Shown here: positions 26,657 through 35,972 of the stretch, one piece after another
Position numbering within the stretch: position 1 is the stretch's first letter
Layout of the letters: each line of letters starts with the position of its first letter
Assembly: GCA_947500435.1 (NCBI GenBank)
Contig: CANMRV010000005.1
Span: 558,001 to 622,000, forward strand
DNA: 64,000 nucleotides
Direction: 5' to 3'
DNA from: an uncultured Flavobacteriaceae bacterium
Lineage (GTDB): Bacteria; Bacteroidota; Bacteroidia; Flavobacteriales; Flavobacteriaceae
Notes under the pieces: generated by a model
Told to the model about the DNA's origin: nothing
Database searches by the model: none
Seen by the model: the letters and a program-made list of their open reading frames with translations, nothing else
Position numbers and translations under genes: made by a program

Positions 26657-26664
26657 TATTTTTG
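26657..26664 (+). promoter_or_regulatory. Candidate -7 box TATTTTTG ahead of fabG
   Basis: TATTTTTG matches TAnnTTTG and ends 33 nt before the fabG start. The gap after the peptidase gene is only 61 nt. Confidence 0.38.
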
Positions 26665-26697
26665 AATTCAACTAAAACTTAAATACCAACTTTAAGA

Positions 26698-27444
26698 ATG
26701 AAATTGCTAGAAGGAAAAAATGTAATTATTACCGGAGCAAGTAGAGGCATAGGTACCGGAATTGCGCAAGTATTCGCTAATCATGGCGCAAACGTTGCTT
26801 TCACCTACAGTTCAAGTGAAGCTCCTGCTTTAGCTCTAGAAAAAGAGCTTACAGCCAAGGGTGTAAAAGCTAAGGCTTATAAAAGTAATGCGGCAAGCTT
26901 TAGTGAGTCCGAAGCTTTGATTGCTAATGTTTTAGAAGATTTCGGTGGAATTGATGTCCTTATCAATAATGCAGGAATCACTAAAGACAATTTGTTGATG
27001 CGAATGGCTGAAGAAGATTTCGATAAGGTTATCGAAATCAATTTAAAGTCAGTCTTCAATATGACAAAAGCAGTGCAACGCACAATGCTAAAACAACGTA
27101 AAGGTTCTATTATAAACATGAGCAGTGTTGTTGGCGTAAAAGGAAATGCCGGACAAGCCAATTACGCCGCGTCAAAAGCGGGAATGATTGGATTTACGAA
27201 ATCCGTTGCTTTGGAGCTTGGCTCTAGGAACATAAGATGTAATGCCATTGCTCCAGGATTTATCGAAACTGAAATGACGGCCAAGTTAGATGAGAAAGTT
27301 GTACAAGGCTGGCGTGAAGGTATTCCTTTAAAAAGAGGAGGGGCACCTGAAGACATTGCTAATGCATGTTTATTCTTTGCGTCTGATTTATCTGCATATG
27401 TAACAGGGCAAGTACTTAATGTCGATGGCGGAATGTTGACTTAA
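26698..27444 (+). CDS. fabG: 3-oxoacyl-ACP reductase
   Basis: FabG reduces 3-oxoacyl-ACP with NADPH in fatty-acid elongation. The 248-residue short-chain dehydrogenase has the cofactor motif TGASRGIG (residues 12-19), NNAG at about 90-93, and the catalytic S143-Y156-K160 set in SSVVGVKGNAGQANYAASK. The C-terminal TGQVLNVDGGM is characteristic. The VWA gene begins 4 nt later, suggesting co-transcription. Confidence 0.95.
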   Translation: MKLLEGKNVIITGASRGIGTGIAQVFANHGANVAFTYSSSEAPALALEKELTAKGVKAKAYKSNAASFSESEALIANVLEDFGGIDVLINNAGITKDNLLMRMAEEDFDKVIEINLKSVFNMTKAVQRTMLKQRKGSIINMSSVVGVKGNAGQANYAASKAGMIGFTKSVALELGSRNIRCNAIAPGFIETEMTAKLDEKVVQGWREGIPLKRGGAPEDIANACLFFASDLSAYVTGQVLNVDGGMLT

Positions 27445-27448
27445 AAAT

Positions 27449-29473
27449 ATGCAAACAAGCACCGTTCTCCTTATAATACTAGCAGCAATAGTGGCATTAG
27501 GGTTGGTGCTGTTCCAATATTATTACAAATCTAGAAAGAGAGGAAAGCTTAGTGTTTTACTCTCTTTTTTGCGTTTTATAGGTTTGTTTGGACTTTTAGT
27601 ATTGCTTATTAACCCTAAGTTTTCAAAAAGTGAATATACTCTGGAAAAAACCAATTTAATCTTGCTCACTGATAATTCATCATCTCTTGCCAAGTCCACG
27701 GAAAGCGTTCAAGAAGTTCTAAATGAAATACAAATAAATCCGAGTCTAACTGATAAATTTAAAGTAGCGTCTTACAATTTTGGCAATTCCATTCAACAAA
27801 CCGATAGCCTGTCCTTTGGCGACAAGAACACCAATATTTCCAAAGCCATAAAATCAATCAATGAAGTTTATACAAATACGAATTCTACAGTAGTTCTAAT
27901 TAGCGACGGGAACAGTACAATAGGCCAGGACTATGTATTTTCAGGAAAGAAAGCTAAATTTCCAATTTATCCCATTGCTATTGGTGATACCACACAATAT
28001 GAAGATATTCGTATTAATCAGGTTAATAGTAATAAGTATGCATTTCTTAAGAATAAATTCCCTTTAGAGGTTTATGTTTCGTACGATGGATCTAGAGAGG
28101 TGAATTCTACGATAAACATAACGGTGAATGGGAAGAACGTATATAGAGAAAGTATTAAGTTGTCAAATACTAATAGTTCCAAAACTATTAATACAACTTT
28201 AGATGCCCGCTCCGTGGGTTTAAAGAATATTCTTGTAGAGGTTACCTCCTTAGATGGTGAACGAAATAAAGAGAATAATATCCGAAATGCAGTTGTTGAA
28301 GTTATTGACGAAAAGACCAATATAGCTATTATCACAAGTATGATGCATCCAGATATTGGCACCTTGCGGAAGTCAATTGAGAGTAATGAACAACGTTCGG
28401 TGAGTATTAATAAACCTTCGGCAAATTTGAAGGATTTGGATGATGTCGATGTATTTATTTTATATCAACCAGATCCATCTTACACATCCATCTATACTTA
28501 TTTGAAACAGAAAAAAGCAAGTGTTTTTACCATAGGAGGCTTAAAAACGAACTGGAATTCAATAAACCAAGCGTCCCGTAAGTACCGTGTTGAAGATGGG
28601 TATCCAACTCAAGAAGTTTTTGGGGTACTCAATCCTTCGTTTTCAAAGTTTGATATTACCGATTTTTCCATGGATGACTTCCCCCCCCTTAATAGCAATG
28701 CGGGAACAATAGGAGTTGAAAACGCGGAGACCTTAGTTCAAATGAAAATCTTGGGTACTACTTTAAGATCACCTTTGCTTTTCGCCCTTGATAATGAAAA
28801 TGGGAAGGAGGTGGTTTTGGTTGGAGAAAACATTTGGAAATGGCGCATGCAGAGCTTTAGGAATAATCAAAACTTTCAAAATTTCGATGATTTTATAGGA
28901 AAATTGATGCTGTATCTATCTTCCAACAAAGGAAAAAACAGGCTTGATGTGGATTACAAATCGGTTTATGAAGGCAGTAATGAAGCTAAAATAAAAGCTT
29001 CCTATTTTGATGAGGCTTTTGTGTTCGATTCAAATGCTTCTTTGATTATAAAACTTAAGAATACGGAAAGTGGAAGTTCCCAGGAGATCCCCATGTTATT
29101 GAAAAACAACCTTTACGAGGCTGATTTAACGAATGTCCTTCCCGGGCAATATACATTTACTGTAAATGTGGAACAGGAAAATAGGACGCAGTCTGGGAGT
29201 TTTACAATTCTGGATTTCGATGTAGAAAAACAATTCTTGTCCACCGATTACAGAAAGTTGGAGCAATTGGCCTCAGCGACAAATGGTAAACTGTATTTCC
29301 CAAGCAATACGAATGACTTAGTACAGAGTTTACTAAGCGACAATCGATTTGTTCCTACTCAAAAAGCTACTCAAAATATAGTGTCTTTAATAGATTTTCG
29401 CGTACTTTTAGCAATCATTATCGCGGCATTGGCGGCGGAATGGTTTATTAGAAAATATAACGGACTAACATAA
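27449..29473 (+). CDS. Membrane protein with VWA-like domain
   Basis: A 674-residue protein with two N-terminal membrane helices (residues ~4-25 and ~38-56), a von Willebrand A-like domain (MIDAS-type DNSSS in LLTDNSSSLAK near residue 75 and VVLISDGNSTIG near 150), beta-sandwich regions, and a C-terminal membrane helix (LLAIIIAALAAEWFI). The architecture, with a large extracytoplasmic part between helices, is shared by conserved Bacteroidota proteins of unknown role. It follows fabG by 4 nt and precedes the SPFH gene by 11 nt. Confidence 0.8.
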   Translation: MQTSTVLLIILAAIVALGLVLFQYYYKSRKRGKLSVLLSFLRFIGLFGLLVLLINPKFSKSEYTLEKTNLILLTDNSSSLAKSTESVQEVLNEIQINPSLTDKFKVASYNFGNSIQQTDSLSFGDKNTNISKAIKSINEVYTNTNSTVVLISDGNSTIGQDYVFSGKKAKFPIYPIAIGDTTQYEDIRINQVNSNKYAFLKNKFPLEVYVSYDGSREVNSTINITVNGKNVYRESIKLSNTNSSKTINTTLDARSVGLKNILVEVTSLDGERNKENNIRNAVVEVIDEKTNIAIITSMMHPDIGTLRKSIESNEQRSVSINKPSANLKDLDDVDVFILYQPDPSYTSIYTYLKQKKASVFTIGGLKTNWNSINQASRKYRVEDGYPTQEVFGVLNPSFSKFDITDFSMDDFPPLNSNAGTIGVENAETLVQMKILGTTLRSPLLFALDNENGKEVVLVGENIWKWRMQSFRNNQNFQNFDDFIGKLMLYLSSNKGKNRLDVDYKSVYEGSNEAKIKASYFDEAFVFDSNASLIIKLKNTESGSSQEIPMLLKNNLYEADLTNVLPGQYTFTVNVEQENRTQSGSFTILDFDVEKQFLSTDYRKLEQLASATNGKLYFPSNTNDLVQSLLSDNRFVPTQKATQNIVSLIDFRVLLAIIIAALAAEWFIRKYNGLT

Positions 29474-29484
29474 AACAGAACACT

Positions 29485-30300
29485 ATGGATAAATTACCGA
29501 AAATTGCATTACCAGTAGTATTTATACTGATTGCATTAGTTATTTTAATTTCAAAATCCGCTGTCACTATAGGATCAGGTGAAGCTGGGGTTTTATATAA
29601 GACTTTTGGCGGAGGTGTAGTTACCGATGAACCACCAATGGGCGAAGGATTTCACATTGTCGCACCTTGGAACAAAGTTTTTGTTTATGAAGTAAGACAG
29701 CAAGAAGTTTTTGAAAAAATGCAAGTACTTTCTTCGAACGGATTAGAAATTAAATTGGACGCTTCAGCATGGTTTGAGCCTAAGCGCGAGTTTTTAGGAA
29801 AACTACATCAAGAAAAAGGTACCGAATATATTTCACGTGTTTTGCTGCCAACAATTCGTTCTGCTGCTCGAAGCGTTGTTGGTCGCTATACTCCAGAGCA
29901 ATTGTATTCAAGTAAAAGAGACGCTATTCAAGCTGAGATTTATGAGGAGACTAAAAAGATTGTGGACGGCCAATACATTCAGTTGAACGAGGTTTTGGTG
30001 CGTGATGTGACTTTACCTGCCACAATTAAAGAGGCAATTGAGCGTAAATTAAAACAAGAGCAAGAATCTTTAGAATACGAGTTTAGATTAGTTACTGCTC
30101 AAAAAGAAGCTGAAAAAGTTACTATTGAAGCACAAGGTAAAGCTGATGCCAATAGAATATTAAGTGCATCCTTAACAGATAAAATCTTGCAAGATAAGGG
30201 TATTGATGCAACATTGGAGCTTTCAAAATCTCCGAACTCCAAAGTAGTTATCGTAGGTGGAGGTGAAGCTGGATTACCACTTATTTTAGGAAATAACTAA
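29485..30300 (+). CDS. Prohibitin-type SPFH/Band 7 membrane protein
   Basis: A 271-residue protein with one N-terminal membrane helix (residues ~6-25), an SPFH domain (GEAGVLYKTFGGGVV ... GFHIVAPWNKVFVYEVRQQEVFEKMQVLSSNGLEI) and a C-terminal coiled coil rich in E/K/A (IKEAIERKLKQEQESLEYE). Prohibitins form ring scaffolds on the membrane that organise proteases and lipids. A terminator follows directly. Confidence 0.92.
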   Translation: MDKLPKIALPVVFILIALVILISKSAVTIGSGEAGVLYKTFGGGVVTDEPPMGEGFHIVAPWNKVFVYEVRQQEVFEKMQVLSSNGLEIKLDASAWFEPKREFLGKLHQEKGTEYISRVLLPTIRSAARSVVGRYTPEQLYSSKRDAIQAEIYEETKKIVDGQYIQLNEVLVRDVTLPATIKEAIERKLKQEQESLEYEFRLVTAQKEAEKVTIEAQGKADANRILSASLTDKILQDKGIDATLELSKSPNSKVVIVGGGEAGLPLILGNN

Positions 30301-30323
30301 AAATCACAATTTGTGATTTTTTT
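30300..30323 (+). terminator. Terminator after the SPFH gene
   Basis: AAATCACA and TGTGATTT form a stem with a tiny loop, followed by a T run, starting at the stop codon. It separates the SPFH transcript from the his operon. Confidence 0.7.
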
Positions 30324-30369
30324 AAATTTGCTTTCATAGAAAGAAATTAAATTTTACTTTTACCAAGTA

Positions 30370-30423
30370 ATGAAAAATAAAAATACACATCATCATCTTT
30401 TAACTGGCTATCAGGCGAGGTAA
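30370..30423 (+). CDS. hisL: his operon leader peptide
   Basis: A 17-codon frame reads MKNKNTHHHLLTGYQAR and stops at TAA. Three consecutive His codons (CAT CAT CAT) sit in the middle, followed 30 nt later by a strong terminator and then hisG. This is the arrangement of an attenuation leader: low charged tRNA-His stalls the ribosome at the His codons and lets transcription continue. A short peptide with a His run is very unlikely by chance at this exact place. The same logic is known for enteric hisL, though the sequence is unrelated. Confidence 0.88.
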   Translation: MKNKNTHHHLLTGYQAR

Positions 30424-30452
30424 AGGTGTATTGTAGTATTACAAAATATTTT

Positions 30453-30487
30453 AAACCCGTTTGAGCAATCAAACGGGTTTTGTTTTT
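30453..30487 (+). terminator. his attenuator terminator
   Basis: AAACCCGTTTG pairs perfectly with CAAACGGGTTT around a 6-nt loop, followed by TTGTTTTT. It sits between the leader peptide and hisG, so it acts as a conditional terminator. A competing antiterminator arm could not be assigned with confidence by eye. Confidence 0.88.
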
Positions 30488-30525
30488 AAGCCATTTTTGA
30501 TTGTCTCAAACTCAAAAAACGAAAA

Positions 30526-31383
30526 ATGACTAACATTAGAATTGCTATTCAGAAGTCCGGGAGACTTAATGAAGATTCTTTACGCATCCTAAAAGATTGT
30601 GGCATATCAATAGATAATGGCAAAGATCAATTAAAGGCATCCTCCCGCAATTTCCCTATGGAGGTGTTCTATCTAAGAAATGGGGATATTCCCCAGTACT
30701 TGAGAGATGGAGTAGTAGACATTGCAATTATTGGGGAGAATGTTTTAATTGAAAAAGGAGAAGACATTATGGTAGCTGAAAAGCTTGGTTTTTCAAAATG
30801 CAAGGTTTCTTTAGCAATTCCCAAGGCAGTAGAATACAACTCGGTCAAAGATTTCGAAGGAAAGCGAATCGCAACTTCTTATCCGAATACGGTAAAAAAC
30901 TACTTGAAAGAGAAAGGTGTAAATGCAGATTTGCACATTATTAGTGGTTCTGTGGAGATTGCACCGAATATTGGCCTAGCCGATGCGATATGCGATATAG
31001 TTTCCAGTGGAAGTACGTTGTTCAAGAACAATTTGAAAGAAGTAGAAGTCATGCTGAAAAGCGAAGCGGTCTTAGCCGTTTCACCAGAAATATCTGAAGA
31101 AAGGAAAGTATTGCTTCAGAAGCTTCAGTTCCGAATTCAATCGGTTTTACGAGCACGACAATCGAAGTATGTATTGCTGAATGCTCCAAATGATAAACTC
31201 AAAGATGTTATTGCTTTACTTCCTGGAATGCGAAGTCCAACAGTACTGCCATTAGCGGAAGAAGGTTGGAGTTCGGTACATACCGTAATCAACAAGGATA
31301 AATTTTGGGAAGTTATTGATGAATTAAAGCAAGCAGGTGCCGAAGGAATTTTGGTATGTCCGATTGAAAAAATGGTTTTATAA
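30526..31383 (+). CDS. hisG: ATP phosphoribosyltransferase (long form)
   Basis: HisG joins ATP and PRPP in the first, feedback-controlled step of histidine synthesis. At 285 residues it is the long form, with an N-terminal periplasmic-binding-protein-like catalytic part (IAIQKSGRLNEDSLRIL, DIAIIGENVLIEKGED, SGSVEIAPNIGLADAICDIVSSGSTL) and a C-terminal regulatory ACT-like domain (residues ~210-285, GMRSPTVLPLAEEGWSSVHTV). It is the first structural gene after the leader. Confidence 0.97.
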   Translation: MTNIRIAIQKSGRLNEDSLRILKDCGISIDNGKDQLKASSRNFPMEVFYLRNGDIPQYLRDGVVDIAIIGENVLIEKGEDIMVAEKLGFSKCKVSLAIPKAVEYNSVKDFEGKRIATSYPNTVKNYLKEKGVNADLHIISGSVEIAPNIGLADAICDIVSSGSTLFKNNLKEVEVMLKSEAVLAVSPEISEERKVLLQKLQFRIQSVLRARQSKYVLLNAPNDKLKDVIALLPGMRSPTVLPLAEEGWSSVHTVINKDKFWEVIDELKQAGAEGILVCPIEKMVL

Positions 31384-31391
31384 GCTGTGCC

Positions 31392-31841
31392 ATGAATACC
31401 AATTTCAAAATAAAACTCATTCCTGAGAAGGAACTAGAATCGATTCTTCCGCTGGTTGATTTACTCAATAATGGAAGCATCTCGTATCCTGTTCTTAAAG
31501 AACGACTAGATACGATGATTGCCATGGGCGGCTATGAATGTATAGGTGTTTATGATGAGAATGAATTGATAGGCATATGTGGGCTTTGGGTTTTGAATAA
31601 ACTATACGCAGGTAAACATGTCGAACCTGACAATGTTTTCATAAAAGAAGAATATAGAAGTAGTGGAGTAGGACAACTTATGATGGATTATCTGTTTCAA
31701 TATGCCAAAGAGATAGGTTGCGAGGGAACAGAAGTAAATTGTTATGTTACGAATAAAAAGGGACAGAAATTTTGGGAGCGACAGGGCTATAAACCTCTCG
31801 CATATCACTATTTCATGCAATTTGATGATATCAAGCGATGA
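31392..31841 (+). CDS. GNAT family N-acetyltransferase in the his operon
   Basis: A 149-residue GCN5-type acetyltransferase. The acetyl-CoA loop EYRSSGVGQLMMDYL lies near residue 80-95, preceded by the central strand GICGLWVLNK. It lies 8 nt after hisG and overlaps hisD by 4 nt, so it is translated with the operon. It is not a histidine pathway enzyme. The substrate is unknown. Confidence 0.85.
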   Translation: MNTNFKIKLIPEKELESILPLVDLLNNGSISYPVLKERLDTMIAMGGYECIGVYDENELIGICGLWVLNKLYAGKHVEPDNVFIKEEYRSSGVGQLMMDYLFQYAKEIGCEGTEVNCYVTNKKGQKFWERQGYKPLAYHYFMQFDDIKR

Positions 31842-33130
31842 ATAAAATATACAACCCGAAAAGAGAAAGTTGGAGTGAGGTACTAAAGCGTCCTACGCAA
31901 ACTGTTGCCGATATTGAGGCTACTGTAAATACTATTTTTGAAGAGGTTCAAAAAGAAGGGGATTCTATTCTCAGCAAATACACTCAAAAGTTTGATGATG
32001 CTACCTTGGATTCTTTCCTAGTAACTGATTCAGAAATAGAGGAAGCTCAAAACTTGGTTTCAGAAGAGCTTAAAGCTTCCATTAAATTGGCTAAGGGAAA
32101 CATAGAAAGATTTCATAGTGCCCAAAAAACAGAGAGGATAGAAGTAGAGACGTCAATCGGGGTGAAATGTTGGCAAGAAAAACGTCCAATTCAAAAAGTG
32201 GGATTGTATATCCCAGGGGGTACTGCACCTTTGTTTTCTACGATTCTGATGTTGGCAGCCCCTGCAAATATTGCAGGTTGCAAAGAGATTGTTTTATGTA
32301 CTCCGCCAAATTCTGAAGGAAAAATTAACCCTGCAATTTTATATACAGCAGCTTTATGCGGAGTAACTCAGATTTTTAAAGTTGGAGGAATTCAAGCTAT
32401 TGCAGGAATGACCTTTGGGACTGAAAGTATTCCTCAAGTTTATAAAATATTTGGTCCGGGTAATCAATATGTAACTGTAGCCAAACAGATAGCAACGAAA
32501 CATGGTATAGCTATTGATATGCCTGCCGGTCCAAGTGAATTGTTAGTTGTTGCCGATGAAACAGCAGAAGCCGCTTTCGTAGCATCTGATTTATTGAGTC
32601 AAGCAGAACATGGTACTGATAGTCAAGTGATTTTAGTTACCACCTCAAAAACAATGATTGATGATGTTGAAAATGAGATTGGAAATCAAATAGAGGAATT
32701 ACCTCGTAAAGAAATTGCTCAAATAGCGATTTCGAATAGTAAACTGATTTATGTTGAAAACGACCAAACCGCTATTGACTTAATCAATGAATATGGGCCG
32801 GAACATTATATCGTATGTGTTGAGAATGAGGATTTCTATATAGATAATACCTTCAATGCAGGTTCCGTCTTTATTGGGAATTATACACCCGAAAGCGCTG
32901 GTGATTATGCTTCAGGAACAAATCACACCTTGCCAACAAACGGATACGCCAAACAGTATAGCGGTGTAAACTTAGATAGTTTTATGAAGAGCATGACCTT
33001 TCAGAAGATTTCAAAAGAAGGAATACAAGAAATCGGAAATGCAATTGAGATTATGGCGGAGGCCGAAGGTTTACAGGCTCATAAAAATGCAGTGACCTTA
33101 AGATTGAAAAGTTTGAAAAGTTTGAAATGA
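31838..33130 (+). CDS. hisD: Histidinol dehydrogenase
   Basis: HisD oxidises histidinol to histidine in two NAD-dependent steps using zinc. The 430-residue protein shows VGLYIPGGTAPLFSTILML near residue 125, FGPGNQYVTVAKQ, DMPAGPSELLVVAD and the catalytic region SQAEHGTDSQVIL with the zinc ligands. It overlaps the GNAT gene by 4 nt and hisC by 4 nt. Confidence 0.97.
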   Translation: MNKIYNPKRESWSEVLKRPTQTVADIEATVNTIFEEVQKEGDSILSKYTQKFDDATLDSFLVTDSEIEEAQNLVSEELKASIKLAKGNIERFHSAQKTERIEVETSIGVKCWQEKRPIQKVGLYIPGGTAPLFSTILMLAAPANIAGCKEIVLCTPPNSEGKINPAILYTAALCGVTQIFKVGGIQAIAGMTFGTESIPQVYKIFGPGNQYVTVAKQIATKHGIAIDMPAGPSELLVVADETAEAAFVASDLLSQAEHGTDSQVILVTTSKTMIDDVENEIGNQIEELPRKEIAQIAISNSKLIYVENDQTAIDLINEYGPEHYIVCVENEDFYIDNTFNAGSVFIGNYTPESAGDYASGTNHTLPTNGYAKQYSGVNLDSFMKSMTFQKISKEGIQEIGNAIEIMAEAEGLQAHKNAVTLRLKSLKSLK

Positions 33131-34176
33131 ATTTTAGTTTAGAAAATATAACCCGAGAAAATGTCAAAGGCTTAAGGCCATATTCATCAGCACGGGATGA
33201 ATATGTTTCTGACGGTTCGGAGATGGTGTTTTTGGATGCTAATGAGAATCCCTTTGAAAATGGAGTAAATCGATATCCAGATCCGCAACAGCGAAGTTTG
33301 AAAGCTGTTTTGGCCGACCAAAAAGGGGTGAGTCCGGAAAATATTCTTTTAGGAAATGGGAGTGATGAAGTTTTGGACTTACTTTTCCGAGCTTTCTGTG
33401 AACCAAAAGAAGACAATGTTATTTCACTTCCGCCGACATACGGAATGTACAATGTCCTTTCAGGAATCAATGCTATTGAAAACCGTGAGGTATTGTTAAC
33501 CACAGATTTTCAACCGGATGTAGAGGCCGTTTTGAAAGTTGTTGATAGTAATTCGAAGCTACTTTTTATTTGCTCTCCTAATAATCCAACGGGAAACAGT
33601 ATTTCAGAAGCGAGTATAACAAAATTGCTTGGTAGCTTCAACGGATTGGTAGTTATTGACGAAGCATATATTGATTTTTCACCCAAGGAAAGCTGGGTTT
33701 CGCGCTTATCGGATTTCCCCAATTTGGTCGTGACACAAACCTTGTCCAAAGCCTATGGAATGGCTGGAATACGCCTAGGGATTTGCATTGCTTCCAAAGA
33801 AATTATTGCTGTTTTGACTAAAATTAAACCACCTTACAATGTAAATGGCCTAACGCAATTAAAAGCTTTGGAACGGGTACTCGCTACTAATCTGGTCGCA
33901 TCCGAAGTAGATAAAATTTTGAATGAACGCGAGGAGTTAATCACAACTTTGAATGGAGTTTCCTTTGTAGAAACCGTTTATGAATCTGATGCTAATTTTG
34001 TACTTGTGAAAGTTGATGATGCCAACAAACGGTACAAACAGCTATTGGATAATGGTATCGTGATTCGGAATAGAAGTGCCCAACCTCTATGTGAAAACAC
34101 CCTACGTTTTACTGTGGGAACAACAGATGAAAACCAAAAACTAGTTGGAGCTTTAAAAGAAATAGCAAATGAGTAA
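33127..34176 (+). CDS. hisC: Histidinol-phosphate aminotransferase
   Basis: HisC is a PLP-dependent class I/II aminotransferase that converts imidazole acetol phosphate to histidinol phosphate. The 349-residue protein has LDANENPFENGVNRYPDP, the CSPNNPTGN loop and the PLP lysine in TQTLSKAYGMAGIRLG. It overlaps hisD by 4 and hisB by 8 nt. Confidence 0.96.
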   Translation: MNFSLENITRENVKGLRPYSSARDEYVSDGSEMVFLDANENPFENGVNRYPDPQQRSLKAVLADQKGVSPENILLGNGSDEVLDLLFRAFCEPKEDNVISLPPTYGMYNVLSGINAIENREVLLTTDFQPDVEAVLKVVDSNSKLLFICSPNNPTGNSISEASITKLLGSFNGLVVIDEAYIDFSPKESWVSRLSDFPNLVVTQTLSKAYGMAGIRLGICIASKEIIAVLTKIKPPYNVNGLTQLKALERVLATNLVASEVDKILNEREELITTLNGVSFVETVYESDANFVLVKVDDANKRYKQLLDNGIVIRNRSAQPLCENTLRFTVGTTDENQKLVGALKEIANE

Positions 34177-35308
34177 GAAAAAAGTACTCTTTATAGACCG
34201 CGACGGCACCATCATCAAAGAAACGGCTGATGAACAAATCGATGCGTTTGAGAAAATGATATTCTATCCAAAAGCCTTTACTTTTCTAGGAAAGATTGCT
34301 AAAGAATTGGATTACGAATTAGTGATGATTACGAATCAAGACGGACTAGGAACTGATATTTTTCCAGAAGACACCTTTTGGCCTGTTCATAACTTCATAT
34401 TGAAATCCTTTGAAAATGAAGGCGTTGTTTTTGATAAAGTCTTTTTGGACCGTACGTTCCCAAAAGATAATGCGGATACCAGAAAACCTGGAACGGGATT
34501 ACTCACTGAGTACTTTTCCGAGGAATATGATTTAGCAAATTCCTTTGTAATCGGGGATCGACTTACTGATATGGAACTGGCTAAAAACTTGGGTTCAAAG
34601 GGTATTTTTATCAATGACAACACAAATCTGGGAACGGGAGAAATCACAGTAAAAAGAGATGAGCTTGATACTATAATTGCTTTGGAGAACAATGACTGGG
34701 AAAAGATTTATGAGTTCTTAAAGTTGAAGGATAGAACGGCTAAAATCCATAGAAAAACAAATGAAACGGATATTAGAATCCAACTGAATTTAGATGGAAC
34801 AGGAAAAAGCAAAATCAAAACAGGACTCGCCTTTTTCGACCATATGCTCGACCAATTGGCTCGCCATGGTCAAATGGATTTAGATATTCAAGTAGATGGC
34901 GATTTAGAGGTTGATGAACACCATACCATTGAGGACACAGCAATTGCTTTAGGTGAAGTTTTTCATACCGCACTTGGAAATAAACTAGGAATAGAGCGCT
35001 ATGGTTTCTGTTTACCCATGGATGATTGTTTAGCACAAGTAGCCATTGACTTCGGAGGAAGAAACTGGCTGGTTTGGGATACAGATTTCAAACGTGAAAT
35101 GGTAGGCGATATGCCAACAGAGATGTTTCACCATTTTTTCAAATCTTTTACTGATGGTGCAAAAGCAAACTTGAATATCAAAGCGGAAGGTAAAAACGAA
35201 CATCACAAAATAGAAGCAATTTTTAAGGCTTTTGCCAAGTCTATAAAAATGTCAGTTAAGCGGGATGTTGAGAAAATGGTATTGCCAAGTACAAAGGGAG
35301 TACTCTAA
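34169..35308 (+). CDS. hisB: Bifunctional histidinol-phosphatase / imidazoleglycerol-phosphate dehydratase
   Basis: The 379-residue fusion has an N-terminal HAD phosphatase (FIDRDGTIIKE, with D10 and D12) over residues ~1-170 and a C-terminal dehydratase (residues ~185-379: TGLAFFDHMLDQLARHG, DEHHTIEDTAIALGE, PTEMFHHFFKSF, EGKNEHHKIEAIFKA), whose His/Glu residues bind manganese. The phosphatase yields histidinol. A miniature inverted repeat directly follows the stop. Confidence 0.96.
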   Translation: MSKKKVLFIDRDGTIIKETADEQIDAFEKMIFYPKAFTFLGKIAKELDYELVMITNQDGLGTDIFPEDTFWPVHNFILKSFENEGVVFDKVFLDRTFPKDNADTRKPGTGLLTEYFSEEYDLANSFVIGDRLTDMELAKNLGSKGIFINDNTNLGTGEITVKRDELDTIIALENNDWEKIYEFLKLKDRTAKIHRKTNETDIRIQLNLDGTGKSKIKTGLAFFDHMLDQLARHGQMDLDIQVDGDLEVDEHHTIEDTAIALGEVFHTALGNKLGIERYGFCLPMDDCLAQVAIDFGGRNWLVWDTDFKREMVGDMPTEMFHHFFKSFTDGAKANLNIKAEGKNEHHKIEAIFKAFAKSIKMSVKRDVEKMVLPSTKGVL

Positions 35309-35385
35309 AAGTAAAAAGTATTAAGTACAAAGTAATTAGTTCCTGCAAACTGACTCTGTACTTAATACTCATTACTTAATACTTG
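35309..35385 (+). repeat. Miniature inverted-repeat element between hisB and hisH
   Basis: The left half carries AAGTATTAAGTACAAAGTA and the right half, on the other strand, AAGTATTAAGTAATGAGTA, so the 77-bp element folds into one long hairpin with a ~10-nt loop. It is built of 7-bp AGTAnnA units and matches the flanks of the S23 element at 36395-36829. It holds no gene. Confidence 0.75.
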
Positions 35386-35390
35386 AAAAA

Positions 35391-35972
35391 ATGAAGATTG
35401 TAATCATAAATTACGGAGCCGGTAACATTCAAAGTATCAAGTTTGCCATTCAGCGCTTGGGGTATGAGGCTATTTTAAGTGATGATGCCGAAGAAATAAG
35501 AGCTGCCGATAAAGTAATTTTCCCAGGAGTGGGAGAGGCTAGTAGTGCAATGAACAAGCTCATGGCCAGCAGATTGGATAAAATAATTCCCGAATTAAAA
35601 CAACCTGTCTTGGGCATCTGTTTAGGAATGCAATTGATGTGCAATTCCTCCGAAGAAGGAGATACTAATGGTTTGGGAATATTCGATGTGGACGTAATCA
35701 AGTTTTCTAATAAAGTGAAAGTCCCACAAATTGGCTGGAATCAAATAAATGGTCTCAAATCGGATTTGTTTAAAGGTGTTGAAGAAAAGGAACATATCTA
35801 TTTAGTACATAGCTTTTATGCGCCTTCGTGTGAAGAAACTATTGCCAAATCTGATTATGAATTAAGCTATAGCGCGGCCTTAAAAAAGAACAATTTTTAT
35901 GGAACCCAATTTCATCCTGAAAAAAGTAGTGCGGTCGGGGAGCAAATTTTAAAGAATTTCTTGGAATTGTAA
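35391..35972 (+). CDS. hisH: Imidazole glycerol phosphate synthase, glutaminase subunit
   Basis: HisH releases ammonia from glutamine and passes it to HisF. The 193-residue class I amidotransferase has the nucleophile Cys in GICLGMQL (near residue 77) and the His-Glu pair in GTQFHPEKS near the C-terminus. It overlaps the next GNAT gene by one base. HisF is encoded 2.2 kb downstream. Confidence 0.96.
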   Translation: MKIVIINYGAGNIQSIKFAIQRLGYEAILSDDAEEIRAADKVIFPGVGEASSAMNKLMASRLDKIIPELKQPVLGICLGMQLMCNSSEEGDTNGLGIFDVDVIKFSNKVKVPQIGWNQINGLKSDLFKGVEEKEHIYLVHSFYAPSCEETIAKSDYELSYSAALKKNNFYGTQFHPEKSSAVGEQILKNFLEL

